From UBA7236 sp964463165 (GTDB lineage: Bacteria; Bacteroidota; Bacteroidia; Chitinophagales; BACL12): DNA of 64,000 nt. The first letter of the stretch is position 1. Each line of letters starts with the position of its first letter. Shown here in pieces: positions 1 to 9,403 of the stretch. The notes beneath the pieces are model-generated. The model was given only the letters and a program-made list of their open reading frames with translations. It was not told the DNA's origin and did no database searches. The stretch is from the NCBI GenBank assembly GCA_964463165.1, contig CAYXBK010000013.1, positions 76,450 to 140,449 of the forward strand. The letters run 5' to 3'. Made by a program: the position numbers and the translations under genes.

Positions 1-1619
1 ACGTGATCCTAAAAGTTGCCGGCATATTAACCGTAAAAGGCGGCACCGGTGCAATACTCGAATATTTCGGTGATGGTGCGGAAAATATTTCGTGCACAGG
101 CAAAGGAACAATTTGTAATATGGGTGCAGAGATCGGCGCAACAACTTCGGTGTTTGGTTACGACGATTCAATGCGCAGGTATTTAAATGCAACAGAAAGA
201 AATGAAATCGTTTCTCTTGCCGATAAAATTGCAGAACATTTAAAAGGAGATGATGCAGTATATGCCGATCCGGCAAACTATTTTGACCAGGTAATTGAAA
301 TTAATCTCGATGAACTCGAACCACATGTAAACGGTCCGTTCACACCGGATCTCGCATGGCCGATTTCGAAATTAAAAGATGCGGTTATTACAAATGAATG
401 GCCCGCAGTTCTGGAAGTTGGTTTGATCGGTTCATGTACAAATTCAAGTTATGAAGATCTTACACGTGCAGCATCCATTGCAACACAGGCTGCAAATAAA
501 AAATTAAAAGCGAAATCAGAATTCACCATTACACCCGGCAGTGAACAGGTGAGATTTACTGTTCAGCGTGACGGTATTTTAGATGATTTCGAAAAGATCG
601 GCGGTGTTGTGCTTGCCAATGCATGCGGGCCATGTATCGGACAATGGGCACGGCATACAACCGACCCGAACAGAAAAAATACGATCATCACTTCTTTCAA
701 CAGAAATTTTGCAAAAAGAAATGATGGCAACCCAAATACACATGCATTTGTTGCATCTCCTGAAATTGTAACGGCAATGGCAATTGCAGGAGATATCACA
801 TTTAATCCGCTTACCGATACGTTGATGAATGAGGATGGTGTTGCGGTCAAATTCGATGAACCGCTCGGAATTGAATTACCTCCTTCAGGTTTTGATGTGG
901 ATGACGCAGGGTATGTTGAGCCTGCAGCTGATGGAAGTAATGTGCCGGTAATTGTTGACCCTGATTCAAAAAGACTTCAATTGCTTGCGCCATTTAAAAA
1001 ATGGGAAGGCACCGATCTGAAAGGTTTGAAATTATTAATCAAGGTAAAAGGAAAATGCACCACCGACCATATTTCGATGGCAGGGCCCTGGCTGAAATTC
1101 CGCGGACATCTCGATAATATTTCAAATAATATGCTGATCGGCGCATTGAATTATTTTAATGAAAAAACAGATTCGGTTAAAAATCAGTTGAACGGAAATT
1201 ATGATTCAGTGCCGAATGTACAGCGTGCATACAAAGCAGCAGGTATCGGAAGCATTGTTGTAGGAGATGAAAATTACGGTGAAGGTTCGAGCCGCGAACA
1301 TGCTGCAATGGAACCGCGTTTCCTCGGTGTGCGTGCAATTCTTGTAAAATCATTTGCACGTATTCACGAAACAAATTTGAAAAAACAAGGAATGCTTGCC
1401 TTGACTTTTGCAGATAAAAATGATTACGATAAAATTCAGGAAGATGATGCAATTGATATTATCGGCCTCACCGAATTTACTCCGGGCAAACCATTAACGC
1501 TGCATTTAAATCATAAAGACGGAACTTCAGATTCCATTTTTGTAAATCATACGTATAATGCACAGCAGATCGAATGGTTTAAAGCGGGTTCTGCGTTGAA
1601 TTTGATTGGGGATAAGTGA
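1..1619 (+). CDS. Aconitate hydratase, C-terminal part (5' end outside window)
   Basis: Aconitase isomerises citrate and isocitrate through cis-aconitate in the TCA cycle. The frame is open from the first bases, and the GTG at position 3 is an internal Val codon, so the true start lies upstream. The three cysteine ligands of the [4Fe-4S] cluster are visible as GSCTNSSYEDL (about residue 144) and ACGPCIGQW (about residue 209). The C-terminal swivel domain carries GDENYGEGSSREHAA followed by the RAILVKSFARIHETN segment. The sequence resembles the mitochondrial-type aconitases common in Bacteroidota. About 539 codons are present of an expected 750 or so. A strong terminator follows at 1696-1730. 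The stop codon runs directly into a 7-bp repeat tract. Confidence 0.95.
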   Translation, partial: VILKVAGILTVKGGTGAILEYFGDGAENISCTGKGTICNMGAEIGATTSVFGYDDSMRRYLNATERNEIVSLADKIAEHLKGDDAVYADPANYFDQVIEINLDELEPHVNGPFTPDLAWPISKLKDAVITNEWPAVLEVGLIGSCTNSSYEDLTRAASIATQAANKKLKAKSEFTITPGSEQVRFTVQRDGILDDFEKIGGVVLANACGPCIGQWARHTTDPNRKNTIITSFNRNFAKRNDGNPNTHAFVASPEIVTAMAIAGDITFNPLTDTLMNEDGVAVKFDEPLGIELPPSGFDVDDAGYVEPAADGSNVPVIVDPDSKRLQLLAPFKKWEGTDLKGLKLLIKVKGKCTTDHISMAGPWLKFRGHLDNISNNMLIGALNYFNEKTDSVKNQLNGNYDSVPNVQRAYKAAGIGSIVVGDENYGEGSSREHAAMEPRFLGVRAILVKSFARIHETNLKKQGMLALTFADKNDYDKIQEDDAIDIIGLTEFTPGKPLTLHLNHKDGTSDSIFVNHTYNAQQIEWFKAGSALNLIGDK

Positions 1620-1651
1620 GGAGGCAGGAAGCAGGAGTCAGGATTCAGGAC
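1617..1651 (+). repeat. Degenerate 7-bp tandem repeat starting at the aconitase stop codon
   Basis: Read in 7-bp steps from the TGA stop, the units are TGAGGAG, GCAGGAA, then GCAGGAG, TCAGGAT and TCAGGAC. The stop codon is therefore the start of the first unit. Same family as the tracts at 12656 and 30369. Confidence 0.7.
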
Positions 1652-1695
1652 TTGGTGGTTGGTTAATAAAAACATGAAAAGAATTCAGCTCATTC

Positions 1696-1730
1696 AAAGC
1701 ATAATTCCAAAAAAGAATTATGCTTTTTTT
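1696..1730 (+). terminator. Rho-independent terminator after aconitase
   Basis: A perfect 12-bp stem (1696-1707 with 1715-1726, core GCATAATTC) encloses a 7-nt loop and runs into seven or more T residues. Confidence 0.9.
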
Positions 1731-1814
1731 ATTATATACAAACTTAATTCATAAAATAATTGAATCGGGATAAAATACAATTCTTATTTGACCGTTTTAT
1801 TTTCTCATGCCGAA

Positions 1815-2702
1815 ATGCAAAATTCAATTTTTTTGATAATTCTTGTGATTGGCGGTTGCCGAAAAACTACAAACCAAACCAGCTCTTCAGAACTAAAAGG
1901 CAACGATATCAGTACGGACACTGCTTTCATAATTACCCGGGATACATCTGAAAATATTCTTTCACAGGAAGAGTTTTACCACATTATTGACTATCTTGTT
2001 TACATCCGCGATGAGTATGACTATAACAGAATGCGTTTGGAAGGAGACAGACTAATTAAATCACTTGTTCTTAAACACTGTTCTGATGATCGCTATTCAC
2101 TGAATGACCTGATCCGGATTGAAATTGGTAATATTTTTCATCCGATGGAAAAATATATTATGACGTATAATCCGATCGGTGAAAATTTCTCTGTTTATAT
2201 CTATCAGCAGACTACAGGAAACTCAAAAATCAAGTATCAGATTGATAGTCTTGATAACATGGGATTTACAGGCGATTCAATTGTTGATTGCAATTTCGAT
2301 GGATATAATGATCTCGTCTTAAAATTTTACCCGCTTGCAGGGTGCTGTATTAGAAATTATTACCGGCTTTTTATTTTCGATCCGGGATCAGGTTCGTTCA
2401 ATGAATATAAATTCGATGAAACTCATCCATGGTTAAATATGTCGCTCGACCCTGTTGCGAAACAGGTCAATTTTGTAAATCTCGAATATGATTACTCTGA
2501 AGGTATGACGTACATTTGGCAGAACGATTCACTTCTTCTATCCGAGTCTTGTTACAATCAACACATTTTTGACTCCAAACATCCAACAAATACAAATAAA
2601 ACTGTTCTTTACTATAGCTACCCTGATGGTATTAAAACACTGATTCGTACTGATACCTCTGAATTTATTCCTGCAAAATACCTTGAATATCTTACCTATT
2701 AA
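1815..2702 (+). CDS. Putative lipoprotein with a DxNxDGxxD motif, function unknown
   Basis: I choose ATG 1815 over the upstream TTG at 1788 because it gives a clean lipoprotein signal: MQNSIFLIILVIGGC, with the lipobox cysteine at residue 15. The mature protein is about 280 residues and rich in aromatic and acidic residues. A segment around residue 160 reads VDCNFDGYNDLVLKF, a calcium-loop-like motif seen in FG-GAP/VCBS repeats and in XAC2610-type proteins, followed by a CC pair. It probably sits on the periplasmic or outer surface. It stands alone between the aconitase terminator and a convergent methyltransferase gene. I do not recognise a specific function. Confidence 0.75.
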   Translation: MQNSIFLIILVIGGCRKTTNQTSSSELKGNDISTDTAFIITRDTSENILSQEEFYHIIDYLVYIRDEYDYNRMRLEGDRLIKSLVLKHCSDDRYSLNDLIRIEIGNIFHPMEKYIMTYNPIGENFSVYIYQQTTGNSKIKYQIDSLDNMGFTGDSIVDCNFDGYNDLVLKFYPLAGCCIRNYYRLFIFDPGSGSFNEYKFDETHPWLNMSLDPVAKQVNFVNLEYDYSEGMTYIWQNDSLLLSESCYNQHIFDSKHPTNTNKTVLYYSYPDGIKTLIRTDTSEFIPAKYLEYLTY

Positions 2703-2732
2703 ACTGTTTTTACTTCAATATTTTTGAATAGA

Positions 2733-3539
2733 TTACTTCTTTCCTGCCGCAACAAACAAATTATTATTCCGTACCGATGCCGGAAATAATTTCAGGATGA
2801 GGTGAATCATTTTTGAATTGAATGAAGATGAAAATTTCTGGCCGTCGTTCAGCAATTGATGATACGTATTCAATTCGGCAATTGTTGGTTGTGTATCGCG
2901 GATCGTTTTGAGCTGAATATCGCTGAATTTAAAATATTTTAATGTTGTGATCAGTTCATCCATGGTGAATTCACGCTGGTGATTGTGATAATGATCGGTT
3001 GCTTTCAGATATTTCATCAATGAAGTGGGATGTCCGGTTTTACGGAAAACAAATTTCTTCCACATATCAAAGCGCATTACATTGGGTGTTGAAATAAATA
3101 ATATACCACCGGGATTGAGCAGTTCATAAATATTTTCCATGAACGGGGCGATCACTGCCAGATGTTCAATCACATCGATCATCAGAATATGATCATACAT
3201 TTTTTGTGCGGGTAATTTTGTGAGATACCAATTTTCCATTCCGAGAATTGCCGCAACTGATTTTTCATCTTCTGTTGCATAAGGTTCATAACCGGTTATC
3301 TGATAACCTGCTTCTGAAATAATTTTCATCACGAATGGAAATCCGCAACCATAATCCAGTATACTGTCTGATTTTTTTACTGCATGCAGAGAAAGAAATA
3401 ATTCCGCACTCATTTTATAGCGTTTCCAGTTTTTCAGGAACATAGCGGCATGCAGCGGATCCTCTTGTTTTATGCGCCCGTAAATTGCATTTTTTATTTC
3501 ATCCCCTATCAACATAAACCCGGTGTTTTCATTTTTCAT
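2733..3539 (-). CDS. Class I SAM-dependent methyltransferase
   Basis: Motif I of the Rossmann fold is visible as ILDYGCGFPFVMKI, the acidic end of strand 2 as GYEPYA, and the later strand as LLNPGGILFISTPN, typical of Methyltransf_11/23-type enzymes. The first possible ATG is at 3590, but it overlaps the divergent gene starting at 3589. Starting at the ATG at 3539 (MKNENTGFML) gives 268 residues and leaves a 49-bp divergent spacer. The substrate cannot be deduced. The divergent neighbour is a FkbM-type methyltransferase, so the two may act on related glycan or lipid substrates; that is inference. Confidence 0.85.
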   Translation of the reverse strand: MKNENTGFMLIGDEIKNAIYGRIKQEDPLHAAMFLKNWKRYKMSAELFLSLHAVKKSDSILDYGCGFPFVMKIISEAGYQITGYEPYATEDEKSVAAILGMENWYLTKLPAQKMYDHILMIDVIEHLAVIAPFMENIYELLNPGGILFISTPNVMRFDMWKKFVFRKTGHPTSLMKYLKATDHYHNHQREFTMDELITTLKYFKFSDIQLKTIRDTQPTIAELNTYHQLLNDGQKFSSSFNSKMIHLILKLFPASVRNNNLFVAAGKK

Positions 3540-3588
3540 TCCGATTTGTAAATCTAATGGATTCGAAGCATTCACTAACTTCGCAGCC

Positions 3589-4314
3589 ATGTCGCTGGTT
3601 AAAAATATTTTGCGGGGGATCGGTGTAAATTATGCCTGGCATGCGTTCCGCTATCGTTGGGTGAAATATCAGCGAGAGCAAAATAGTTTTCGTATCAGGA
3701 AAAATATTAAATGGCTCGGTTGGCGCTGGTGCGGTTTCTTTGTGGATACAACACAGTTGGATCGTGCAACTGTTGTTCTGTCGTTTGGCGTGGGAACGGA
3801 TATTTCATTCGACCTTGCATTGCAGCGCCGCGGCGTAAAACATATTTATTTATTCGACCCGACGCCGGTTGCCCAACAATTTATTGCAACCTTACATCTC
3901 CCTGCAATATTTTCCTTTTACCCTTATGGCTTATACGGCAAAGACGGTATGCAGACTTTTTATCTCCCGTCAAAATCACATCGCGTTTCAGGAAGCAGTT
4001 TAAATCTCGAACACTTGCAAAGTCAGAAAAACATTGAAGTGGAAATGAAAAAACTTTCAACGATTTTGCAGGAATTGCAAATTGAGAAAATTGATCTCCT
4101 GAAAATGGATATAGAAGGCTCTGAATTCGATGTATTGCAAAACATGATTGAAGAAAAAATATACCCGCAGCAATTATGCGTTGAATTTCATGCAAGGTAT
4201 TTTGAAGACGGAAAAGAAAAAATGAAAAATACGATTGCAATGCTCACGGAAAATAATTATGAGCTGAGCGCTTACACCGATGGTGAAGAATATTTATTTT
4301 GCAGGAAAGGATGA
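3589..4314 (+). CDS. FkbM-family methyltransferase
   Basis: The C-terminal half contains the FkbM signature LLKMDIEGSEFDVLQNM followed by CVEFHARYF, the conserved acidic D-x-E-G core of this SAM-dependent O-methyltransferase family. A reading frame extends upstream to 3523, but ATG 3589 (MSLVKNILRG) matches the usual length of about 240 residues and avoids the divergent gene. FkbM enzymes typically methylate sugars or polyketides; the substrate here is unknown. The gene ends 11 bp before the convergent YceI gene. Confidence 0.85.
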   Translation: MSLVKNILRGIGVNYAWHAFRYRWVKYQREQNSFRIRKNIKWLGWRWCGFFVDTTQLDRATVVLSFGVGTDISFDLALQRRGVKHIYLFDPTPVAQQFIATLHLPAIFSFYPYGLYGKDGMQTFYLPSKSHRVSGSSLNLEHLQSQKNIEVEMKKLSTILQELQIEKIDLLKMDIEGSEFDVLQNMIEEKIYPQQLCVEFHARYFEDGKEKMKNTIAMLTENNYELSAYTDGEEYLFCRKG

Positions 4315-4325
4315 CAGGATGTATC

Positions 4326-4967
4326 TTAATTTACAACAACCGACAAATCAAAATTAATTTGCACAAGTTCCCGCACTTTGATCACGCCGAATAATGCAGT
4401 TGGCGGATCGATATTGAAATCACTCAGGTTTATTTTATGATTACCGCGGCAAATCAATTGCCCGTTTGCAGAATGTACTGCATTGATCTGAATAGTCTGC
4501 ATTTTTCTTACCCCGGCAATTGAAAGTTCAGCTTTCACGATTATCGGAGATTGTTTTGTCAGGTCGATTTTTTGACCGCCTGATGTATACGCTTCTTTCA
4601 GATCGAGAGTGATATATGGATATACATCGGATTTTAATGCCTGATACATATCGTAATCCATCACCTGATTATCACAACTCAATGATTTAACGGGAATCTG
4701 TATGCTGGTATGCTGAAAAATAATATGTCTGTTCGATTCATTTTTTTCAAGTATCCCCCTTCCCTGCGCATAATCCTGATAAGCAAGGCATATAAATTCA
4801 TTCACATTCGATGTGCCCGAAATTGATATCCTGCTTGATTGGGTGAGTTGAAAATTAAAATATTCCGGAGAGGGATTTGCGATTTTATCACTTTCAGTAT
4901 GATTAAAATAAATAGTAGCCGGGAAGAGCAGCATCATGAAAATTATATGTGATCGTTTCGCAGTCAT
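4326..4967 (-). CDS. YceI-family periplasmic protein (paralogue 1)
   Basis: After an N-terminal hydrophobic signal (IIFMMLLFPATIYF) the protein shows the YceI lipocalin-like pattern: SRISISGTSNVNEF near the start, KSDVYPYITLDLKEA in the middle, and FNIDPPTALFGVIKVRELVQINFDL at the end. YceI proteins form a beta-barrel that binds polyisoprenoid chains. This copy is more divergent than the paralogue at 6474-7061: the strand-1 motif reads NVNEF where the other has NVHDW. A terminator at 4979 separates it from the barrel gene upstream, so it may be transcribed separately or by read-through. Confidence 0.85.
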   Translation of the reverse strand: MTAKRSHIIFMMLLFPATIYFNHTESDKIANPSPEYFNFQLTQSSRISISGTSNVNEFICLAYQDYAQGRGILEKNESNRHIIFQHTSIQIPVKSLSCDNQVMDYDMYQALKSDVYPYITLDLKEAYTSGGQKIDLTKQSPIIVKAELSIAGVRKMQTIQINAVHSANGQLICRGNHKINLSDFNIDPPTALFGVIKVRELVQINFDLSVVVN

Positions 4968-4978
4968 ATAAAAAAAAT

Positions 4979-5002
4979 AACCGCTCCGTTTCCGGAGCGG
5001 TT
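4979..5002 (-). terminator. Terminator after the beta-barrel gene
   Basis: A 10-bp stem AACCGCTCCG (4979-4988 with 4993-5002) has a 4-nt loop and a T-run on the minus strand (A-run at 4969-4978). Confidence 0.9.
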
Positions 5003-5016
5003 ACAATCGTCAATAA

Positions 5017-6414
5017 TTAGAAGCCTACCGCTGCTTCAAACATAACGCCTTTGAAATTTAATTCACTTCTGTAATCACTTGTTTTGAAATCAAGATAATC
5101 TTCAGTTACATATTCAAGTTTTAGCAGCAGGTTTTCAGTTGGAAACCAACCGGCTGCAACCTGAATTCTGTTGATTGTAATATCACCATCAGTATCTGTA
5201 TATCCGAATAATCGTCCTGAAACAGTATTGTATCTTACGCCGATATAACATTGTTCATTTTCAAGGAAACGATATACGCCCTGAATTGCAATCTGGCTGA
5301 AATCACGTTTAACTGAATCGGCCGCAACAGATAATCCTGCATCACCTTTTACCATTTCATAAGTTCCGAATATTTCAAGACCTTGCCATTTTACAAACGG
5401 GTTGATCATAATTGCCATCACTTCACTTGAAAATCCCGGATCTATCCTTCCGGAGAAAGCTCTGTTGGTTGCACTTGATGCAGTAAGTACTGTTCCTGCA
5501 TAATAATATTGCGGTTCACCTGCAAAATAATACCTTGATCCTGCCCTGTCGCCGCTGAATAATGTATTTCTTGAAGTACCGCTGTTATTGTAAACAGAAG
5601 CAGTTAAGCGCAGGCGCAAATCTGTATTTATTTGTTTACCATATCCGAGTTTACCATAAATGGACGGGCTTCTTTTAATTGTATCAAAAGTTACCGGATC
5701 TTTAAAAATGGAAAGGTCGGCATTTAATAATCCTGATGACATACCCAACATTGCAATGACACCGGATTCAGGTTTGAAATAAATCTCTCCTGCAATTTCT
5801 GTTGCAAATTCGTCGAGAATATTTTCACCTACAAATGAATTATAGATCGCATTTGCATTGTCTGTTCTGTAAAAATGCGCATCACCGTAGTTTACTTCCA
5901 AATCCCCAACTTTAATTGTGAAATTTTTAGAATACCAGTCCGGATTATTAAACATTGGCAATTTATCAATTTGAATAAATCCGCCTTTTACCCAAAATTC
6001 ATTGTGATGGCGTGCAGACATGTAATTTTCAAGTCTTACATAAATACCATCCGCAAGTTGTGCATCAATAATCAGGTTTGCTGTTGCAAGATTAAATCCA
6101 TTGGTAAGCGGATATAATTTATTGATATTAATTGAATCCCCTGCTGTAGCTGTGAGGGTATTGTCTTTTAAAACCACATCGGCATTATTGCTGTGATCCA
6201 GCATCTGAAGTTGCTGTGTAAAACCGCCGTTGATCCGCACTTTCATGCCATCAAAAGGAACTGTATCCAGTTTCGTGGTTTCAAACACATTGATTCCGCT
6301 TTTATCATATTGCCTGCTGTAATTTATTTCAGAGCGCTGAGCAACCATACTGAGTGTTGCAAACATCACAACAAAAAGTATCAGGCTGTTTTTGAATTGA
6401 GATAGGTTTTTCAT
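5017..6414 (-). CDS. Outer-membrane beta-barrel protein, porin-like, function unknown
   Basis: The 465-residue protein has a signal peptide (LILFVVMFATLSMVAQ), many alternating amphipathic strands and a C-terminal phenylalanine (FEAAVGF), all typical of an outer-membrane barrel. No conserved domain name can be assigned by eye. It begins 59 bp after the stop of the YceI gene 6474-7061 on the same strand and is followed, after a terminator, by a second YceI gene. The arrangement suggests a shared envelope role, perhaps uptake or handling of a lipid or quinone-like molecule; that is inference from YceI biology. Confidence 0.7.
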   Translation of the reverse strand: MKNLSQFKNSLILFVVMFATLSMVAQRSEINYSRQYDKSGINVFETTKLDTVPFDGMKVRINGGFTQQLQMLDHSNNADVVLKDNTLTATAGDSININKLYPLTNGFNLATANLIIDAQLADGIYVRLENYMSARHHNEFWVKGGFIQIDKLPMFNNPDWYSKNFTIKVGDLEVNYGDAHFYRTDNANAIYNSFVGENILDEFATEIAGEIYFKPESGVIAMLGMSSGLLNADLSIFKDPVTFDTIKRSPSIYGKLGYGKQINTDLRLRLTASVYNNSGTSRNTLFSGDRAGSRYYFAGEPQYYYAGTVLTASSATNRAFSGRIDPGFSSEVMAIMINPFVKWQGLEIFGTYEMVKGDAGLSVAADSVKRDFSQIAIQGVYRFLENEQCYIGVRYNTVSGRLFGYTDTDGDITINRIQVAAGWFPTENLLLKLEYVTEDYLDFKTSDYRSELNFKGVMFEAAVGF

Positions 6415-6473
6415 AATATTTGATTTAAAAGTTTTAGTAATAATTGTGGTTGATGAATTATCATAAAGATTTA

Positions 6474-7061
6474 TTATTTCATTCCGTAGTAGACCTTGAA
6501 TTTAATTGTCACATCATCTCCTACCTGCATGGCACCCATCATTGCTGTTGGCGGGTCAACACCAAAATCAGTCATTTTTAAACTCCGGCTGCCTTCAAAA
6601 AGAAGTTTACCGTTTTCTTTTACATATGCCATTCCGGTTATTTCAACGGGTTTTGTTTTTCCGGCTATTGTAAGATCCCCTCCTATTTTTACCTGATATC
6701 CTGTTCCGCTTTTTACAATTGATTTCAGAGATGTCATTTTAAATGTGATATAAGGATATGATTTTGCTTTCAGCGCATCATATGTTTTATTGTCCATAAT
6801 GGAACCATGTTCACTTTCTATTGTGGCCACTTCAATTTTAAATGTCAGCTGGCTGATTGTAAATGAACCATCAGTGTTCCAGGTAATAAGCGCATCTCCC
6901 GTCGCTTTCGTCGCAGTTTCAGTCCAGTCGTGAACATTGGATGAGCCCTGAATCGTAATTGTATAACCTGAATACAAGGAATACTGATTCTGCGCCTGAA
7001 TCCTCATACTGCCGCTCAGGAGTAGAAGGATCGTGATCTGATATATAAGTGATGTTCGCAT
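6474..7061 (-). CDS. YceI-family periplasmic protein (paralogue 2)
   Basis: The start at 7061 (MRTSLIYQITILLLLSG, ending in AQA-type cleavage IQAQ) gives a normal signal peptide; the in-frame ATG at 7115 would add an unlikely hydrophilic leader. YceI hallmarks are complete: TITIQGSSNVHDW at the start, KAKSYPYITFKMTS in the middle, GGDLTIAGKTKPVEI, and FGVDPPTAMMGAMQVGDDVTIKFK at the end. Length is 195 residues, usual for the family. It lies first in the set YceI, barrel, YceI on the minus strand. Confidence 0.9.
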   Translation of the reverse strand: MRTSLIYQITILLLLSGSMRIQAQNQYSLYSGYTITIQGSSNVHDWTETATKATGDALITWNTDGSFTISQLTFKIEVATIESEHGSIMDNKTYDALKAKSYPYITFKMTSLKSIVKSGTGYQVKIGGDLTIAGKTKPVEITGMAYVKENGKLLFEGSRSLKMTDFGVDPPTAMMGAMQVGDDVTIKFKVYYGMK

Positions 7062-7180
7062 TGTATTCGTTTTATGATCAAATAACCAATGCAAAGAAAC
7101 TTTAGTCGCCCGCACCGCAGCATGATTTTATTTATCACAAAAGATGATTTACGTCACTTATTACAAACTGTCAATCACCA

Positions 7181-7188
7181 TACATTTG
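7181..7188 (+). promoter_or_regulatory. Possible -7 box (TACATTTG)
   Basis: TACATTTG matches the Bacteroidota -7 consensus TAnnTTTG and lies 64 bp before the next plus-strand gene. No clear -33 TTTG at the ideal distance. Confidence 0.4.
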
Positions 7189-7252
7189 CATAAAAGACAG
7201 AGCCATCGTGTGATGGAATTTGTTATTTTATATTAGTACTAAAACCATTTGT

Positions 7253-7660
7253 ATGAAAAAAGTAATCACTTCGTTTTTGCTTGCCGGTATCATCCTGCTC
7301 TTATTCAGTTTTGGAATTTTGTACCTTTCCGTACTCTTTTTTCCAAAACTATCGGAGGAATATTACAGCCCGATTTTCGCGACAGGAAAAGGCAGAAATT
7401 CACTGTATTTCATACATCCGTTCATCGTTGCGATCGCGATAAAATATTTCTGGCAACGGTTTAAATCCCTGTTCAAAGGAAATTTTGTCATGCGTGGAAT
7501 TGAAGTCGGGTTTATTTACGGTTTGATCGCGGTTGTTCCTACCATGTGGATCATTTTCAGTGCAATGAAAATCTCAACAGGCATGGCAATCAGTTGGGTG
7601 GTATATGGTTTTCTGCAGGCCATGATCACGGGGATTGTTTATGCGAAAACAAATCCTTAA
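7253..7660 (+). CDS. Small integral membrane protein, function unknown
   Basis: The frame opens at 7220, but ATG 7253 (MKKVITSFLLAGIILLLF) gives a usual start at a hydrophobic segment. The 135-residue protein has about four membrane segments: residues 5-26, 48-62, 80-100 and 108-128. Between the first two is a polar loop with the segment FFPKLSEEYYSP. I do not recognise the family. It is followed by a hairpin at 7718-7742. Confidence 0.65.
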   Translation: MKKVITSFLLAGIILLLFSFGILYLSVLFFPKLSEEYYSPIFATGKGRNSLYFIHPFIVAIAIKYFWQRFKSLFKGNFVMRGIEVGFIYGLIAVVPTMWIIFSAMKISTGMAISWVVYGFLQAMITGIVYAKTNP

Positions 7661-7717
7661 GCGCAAGAACGAATCGCAATATTTATTGTCAGCAAATCAT
7701 GTGATGAATATCACCTT

Positions 7718-7742
7718 AAATTCCTGCTCGTTGCAGGAATTT
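7718..7742 (+). terminator. Hairpin, probable weak terminator
   Basis: A perfect 10-bp stem AAATTCCTGC (7718-7727 with 7733-7742) with a 5-nt loop, followed only by a very short T-run. Confidence 0.55.
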
Positions 7743-7779
7743 TGCATGTACAATAAGTTCATTCAAAAAAATAAATATT

Positions 7780-9258
7780 ATGAAACGAGTTTTAATGATC
7801 ATCTTTCTGAGCGTGCTCACTACGGTAATAGCGAAAGCTCAGTGGTCCATTGACTCACTCACAAGTCCCGCCTCTTCTTTGTATGCCGGATCAACAACAT
7901 CTAAAGTTGTTTTTACAAACGGAGGTGAATGGAATGTGTTTGATGTAAATACGCATGCACATTCCTCAGGATTATTGGCAGTATCGAGATCTTTGGTTGA
8001 AGTGGTGAATTATGGTGAAAAAGTATATGTCGGCGGTGGAAAATACGGATCATTTGCAGACCCTGTTTATACAAAATATGTCGACGTATATAATGCAACT
8101 ACCAATACATGGTCTGTTTTAAATTTATCCAAAGCACGTGAAGTTGGTGGTGCAGGTGCCCTTGGAAATAAAATTGTATTTGCCGGAGGAAGTGGAAGAG
8201 ATTTCGGAGGCCCGGTTTATTTATATAATAAGGTTGATATTTTTGATGCAACCACCGGAGCACGAACAACCGGGAAAATTTCAAAAGCAAGATCAAATAT
8301 TTCTGTTGGTGCTGCAGGAAATAAAATTGTATTTGCGGGAGGATGGTATTGGGATATGATGTATAATGTACTGCAATCAAATGTTGCGGATATTTATGAT
8401 GTAAGCACCAATACATGGTCAAAAGCCACACTTTCTAAAAAACGTGAAAGCATGGGTGTTGCTGTTATTGGTGATAAAATAATTTTTGCAGGTGGTGTTG
8501 GTGGTGCAATGGGTGGCGCAGTAAATAATGTAGACGTATATAACACAAGTACAAATACATGGACAACTTCCATTCTTCCTGCAGCAAGGTATGGAATGAT
8601 TTCAGCGGTAACTGGAACAAAGGCGTATTTCGGTGGTGGCATCGGTGGTGCAGCAAATGCAATTTATGTTTATGATGCTCTTGCAAATTCGTGGAGCACT
8701 CTTATTATGCCGGTTACCCTGAGTAATTATTCCATGACTGCAATCAATGGTAAAATTTATTTTGCAGGTGGATATGATGCTGCCGGTGGTGTGTACTCAA
8801 ATCTTGTTCAAGTGTACGATCCTGTTGCAAATGCATGGTCAAACGAATATTTATCACAGGCAAGAAGCAATATTTGCGCAACAACTGTAGGTGGTACCGG
8901 CATTTTTGCCGGCGGAATCAAAGCACCGGCTTATCCAACCACTTATAGCAACCGTGTAGATTTTTTCATTGCTCCTTTGCGTACCGCTTTTGAAGAAATA
9001 AACACAAATTCAGATCTGTTTGAATTAAGTGTATTCCCGAATCCTGCAATAAACAATCTGCAGATATTGATCAACAATGAAAATATATTACCTGCAAGAT
9101 GTTTTGTTTACGACAGGCTTGGACAAATCGTAATGAATTTCGTGTTGTATGAAAAATCCGCATTAATTCAGGTGGGTGAGCTTCCGGTTGGCACATATAT
9201 TATTTCAGTTGCCGGCCGCACCGGAACTGATCAGGTAAAAACATTTATCAAGAATTAA
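7780..9258 (+). CDS. Secreted kelch-repeat protein with T9SS sorting domain
   Basis: The signal peptide is MKRVLMIIFLSVLTTVIAKAQ. Residues about 40-400 hold six or seven kelch repeats, each with a pattern like NKIVFAGG followed by VDIYD or VDVYN and T-N-T-W (for example NNVDVYNTSTNTW), predicting a beta-propeller. Residues 410-492 form a type A T9SS C-terminal domain (SVFPNPAINNLQI, then LPVGTYIISV and KTFIKN), so it is exported across the outer membrane and probably anchored or released at the surface. The ligand or substrate is unknown. A strong terminator follows. Confidence 0.9.
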   Translation: MKRVLMIIFLSVLTTVIAKAQWSIDSLTSPASSLYAGSTTSKVVFTNGGEWNVFDVNTHAHSSGLLAVSRSLVEVVNYGEKVYVGGGKYGSFADPVYTKYVDVYNATTNTWSVLNLSKAREVGGAGALGNKIVFAGGSGRDFGGPVYLYNKVDIFDATTGARTTGKISKARSNISVGAAGNKIVFAGGWYWDMMYNVLQSNVADIYDVSTNTWSKATLSKKRESMGVAVIGDKIIFAGGVGGAMGGAVNNVDVYNTSTNTWTTSILPAARYGMISAVTGTKAYFGGGIGGAANAIYVYDALANSWSTLIMPVTLSNYSMTAINGKIYFAGGYDAAGGVYSNLVQVYDPVANAWSNEYLSQARSNICATTVGGTGIFAGGIKAPAYPTTYSNRVDFFIAPLRTAFEEINTNSDLFELSVFPNPAINNLQILINNENILPARCFVYDRLGQIVMNFVLYEKSALIQVGELPVGTYIISVAGRTGTDQVKTFIKN

Positions 9259-9273
9259 ATTGATGTTATTTTG

Positions 9274-9304
9274 AAAACGGCAGTATACGCTGCCGTTTTT
9301 TTTT
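9274..9304 (+). terminator. Terminator after the kelch gene
   Basis: A 10-bp stem AAAACGGCAG (9274-9283 with 9290-9299) continues into nine T residues. Confidence 0.93.
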
Positions 9305-9403
9305 GCTTTATACAACACGGATTTTTTTTCATTCGATAGAAATCTCCAAAGCTGGTAACATAGGTCACCTGAAATGCGGCCATGAAATTCAGAAATTTGT
9401 ACT

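Noticed and set aside
3540..3590. Longer start for the minus-strand methyltransferase
   Set aside because: It would overlap the divergent FkbM start; the ATG at 3539 suffices for the fold.
8099..8686. Minus-strand frames antisense to the kelch gene
   Set aside because: They mirror the Gly/Ala-rich kelch repeats and have improbable His/Gln/Leu-rich products.
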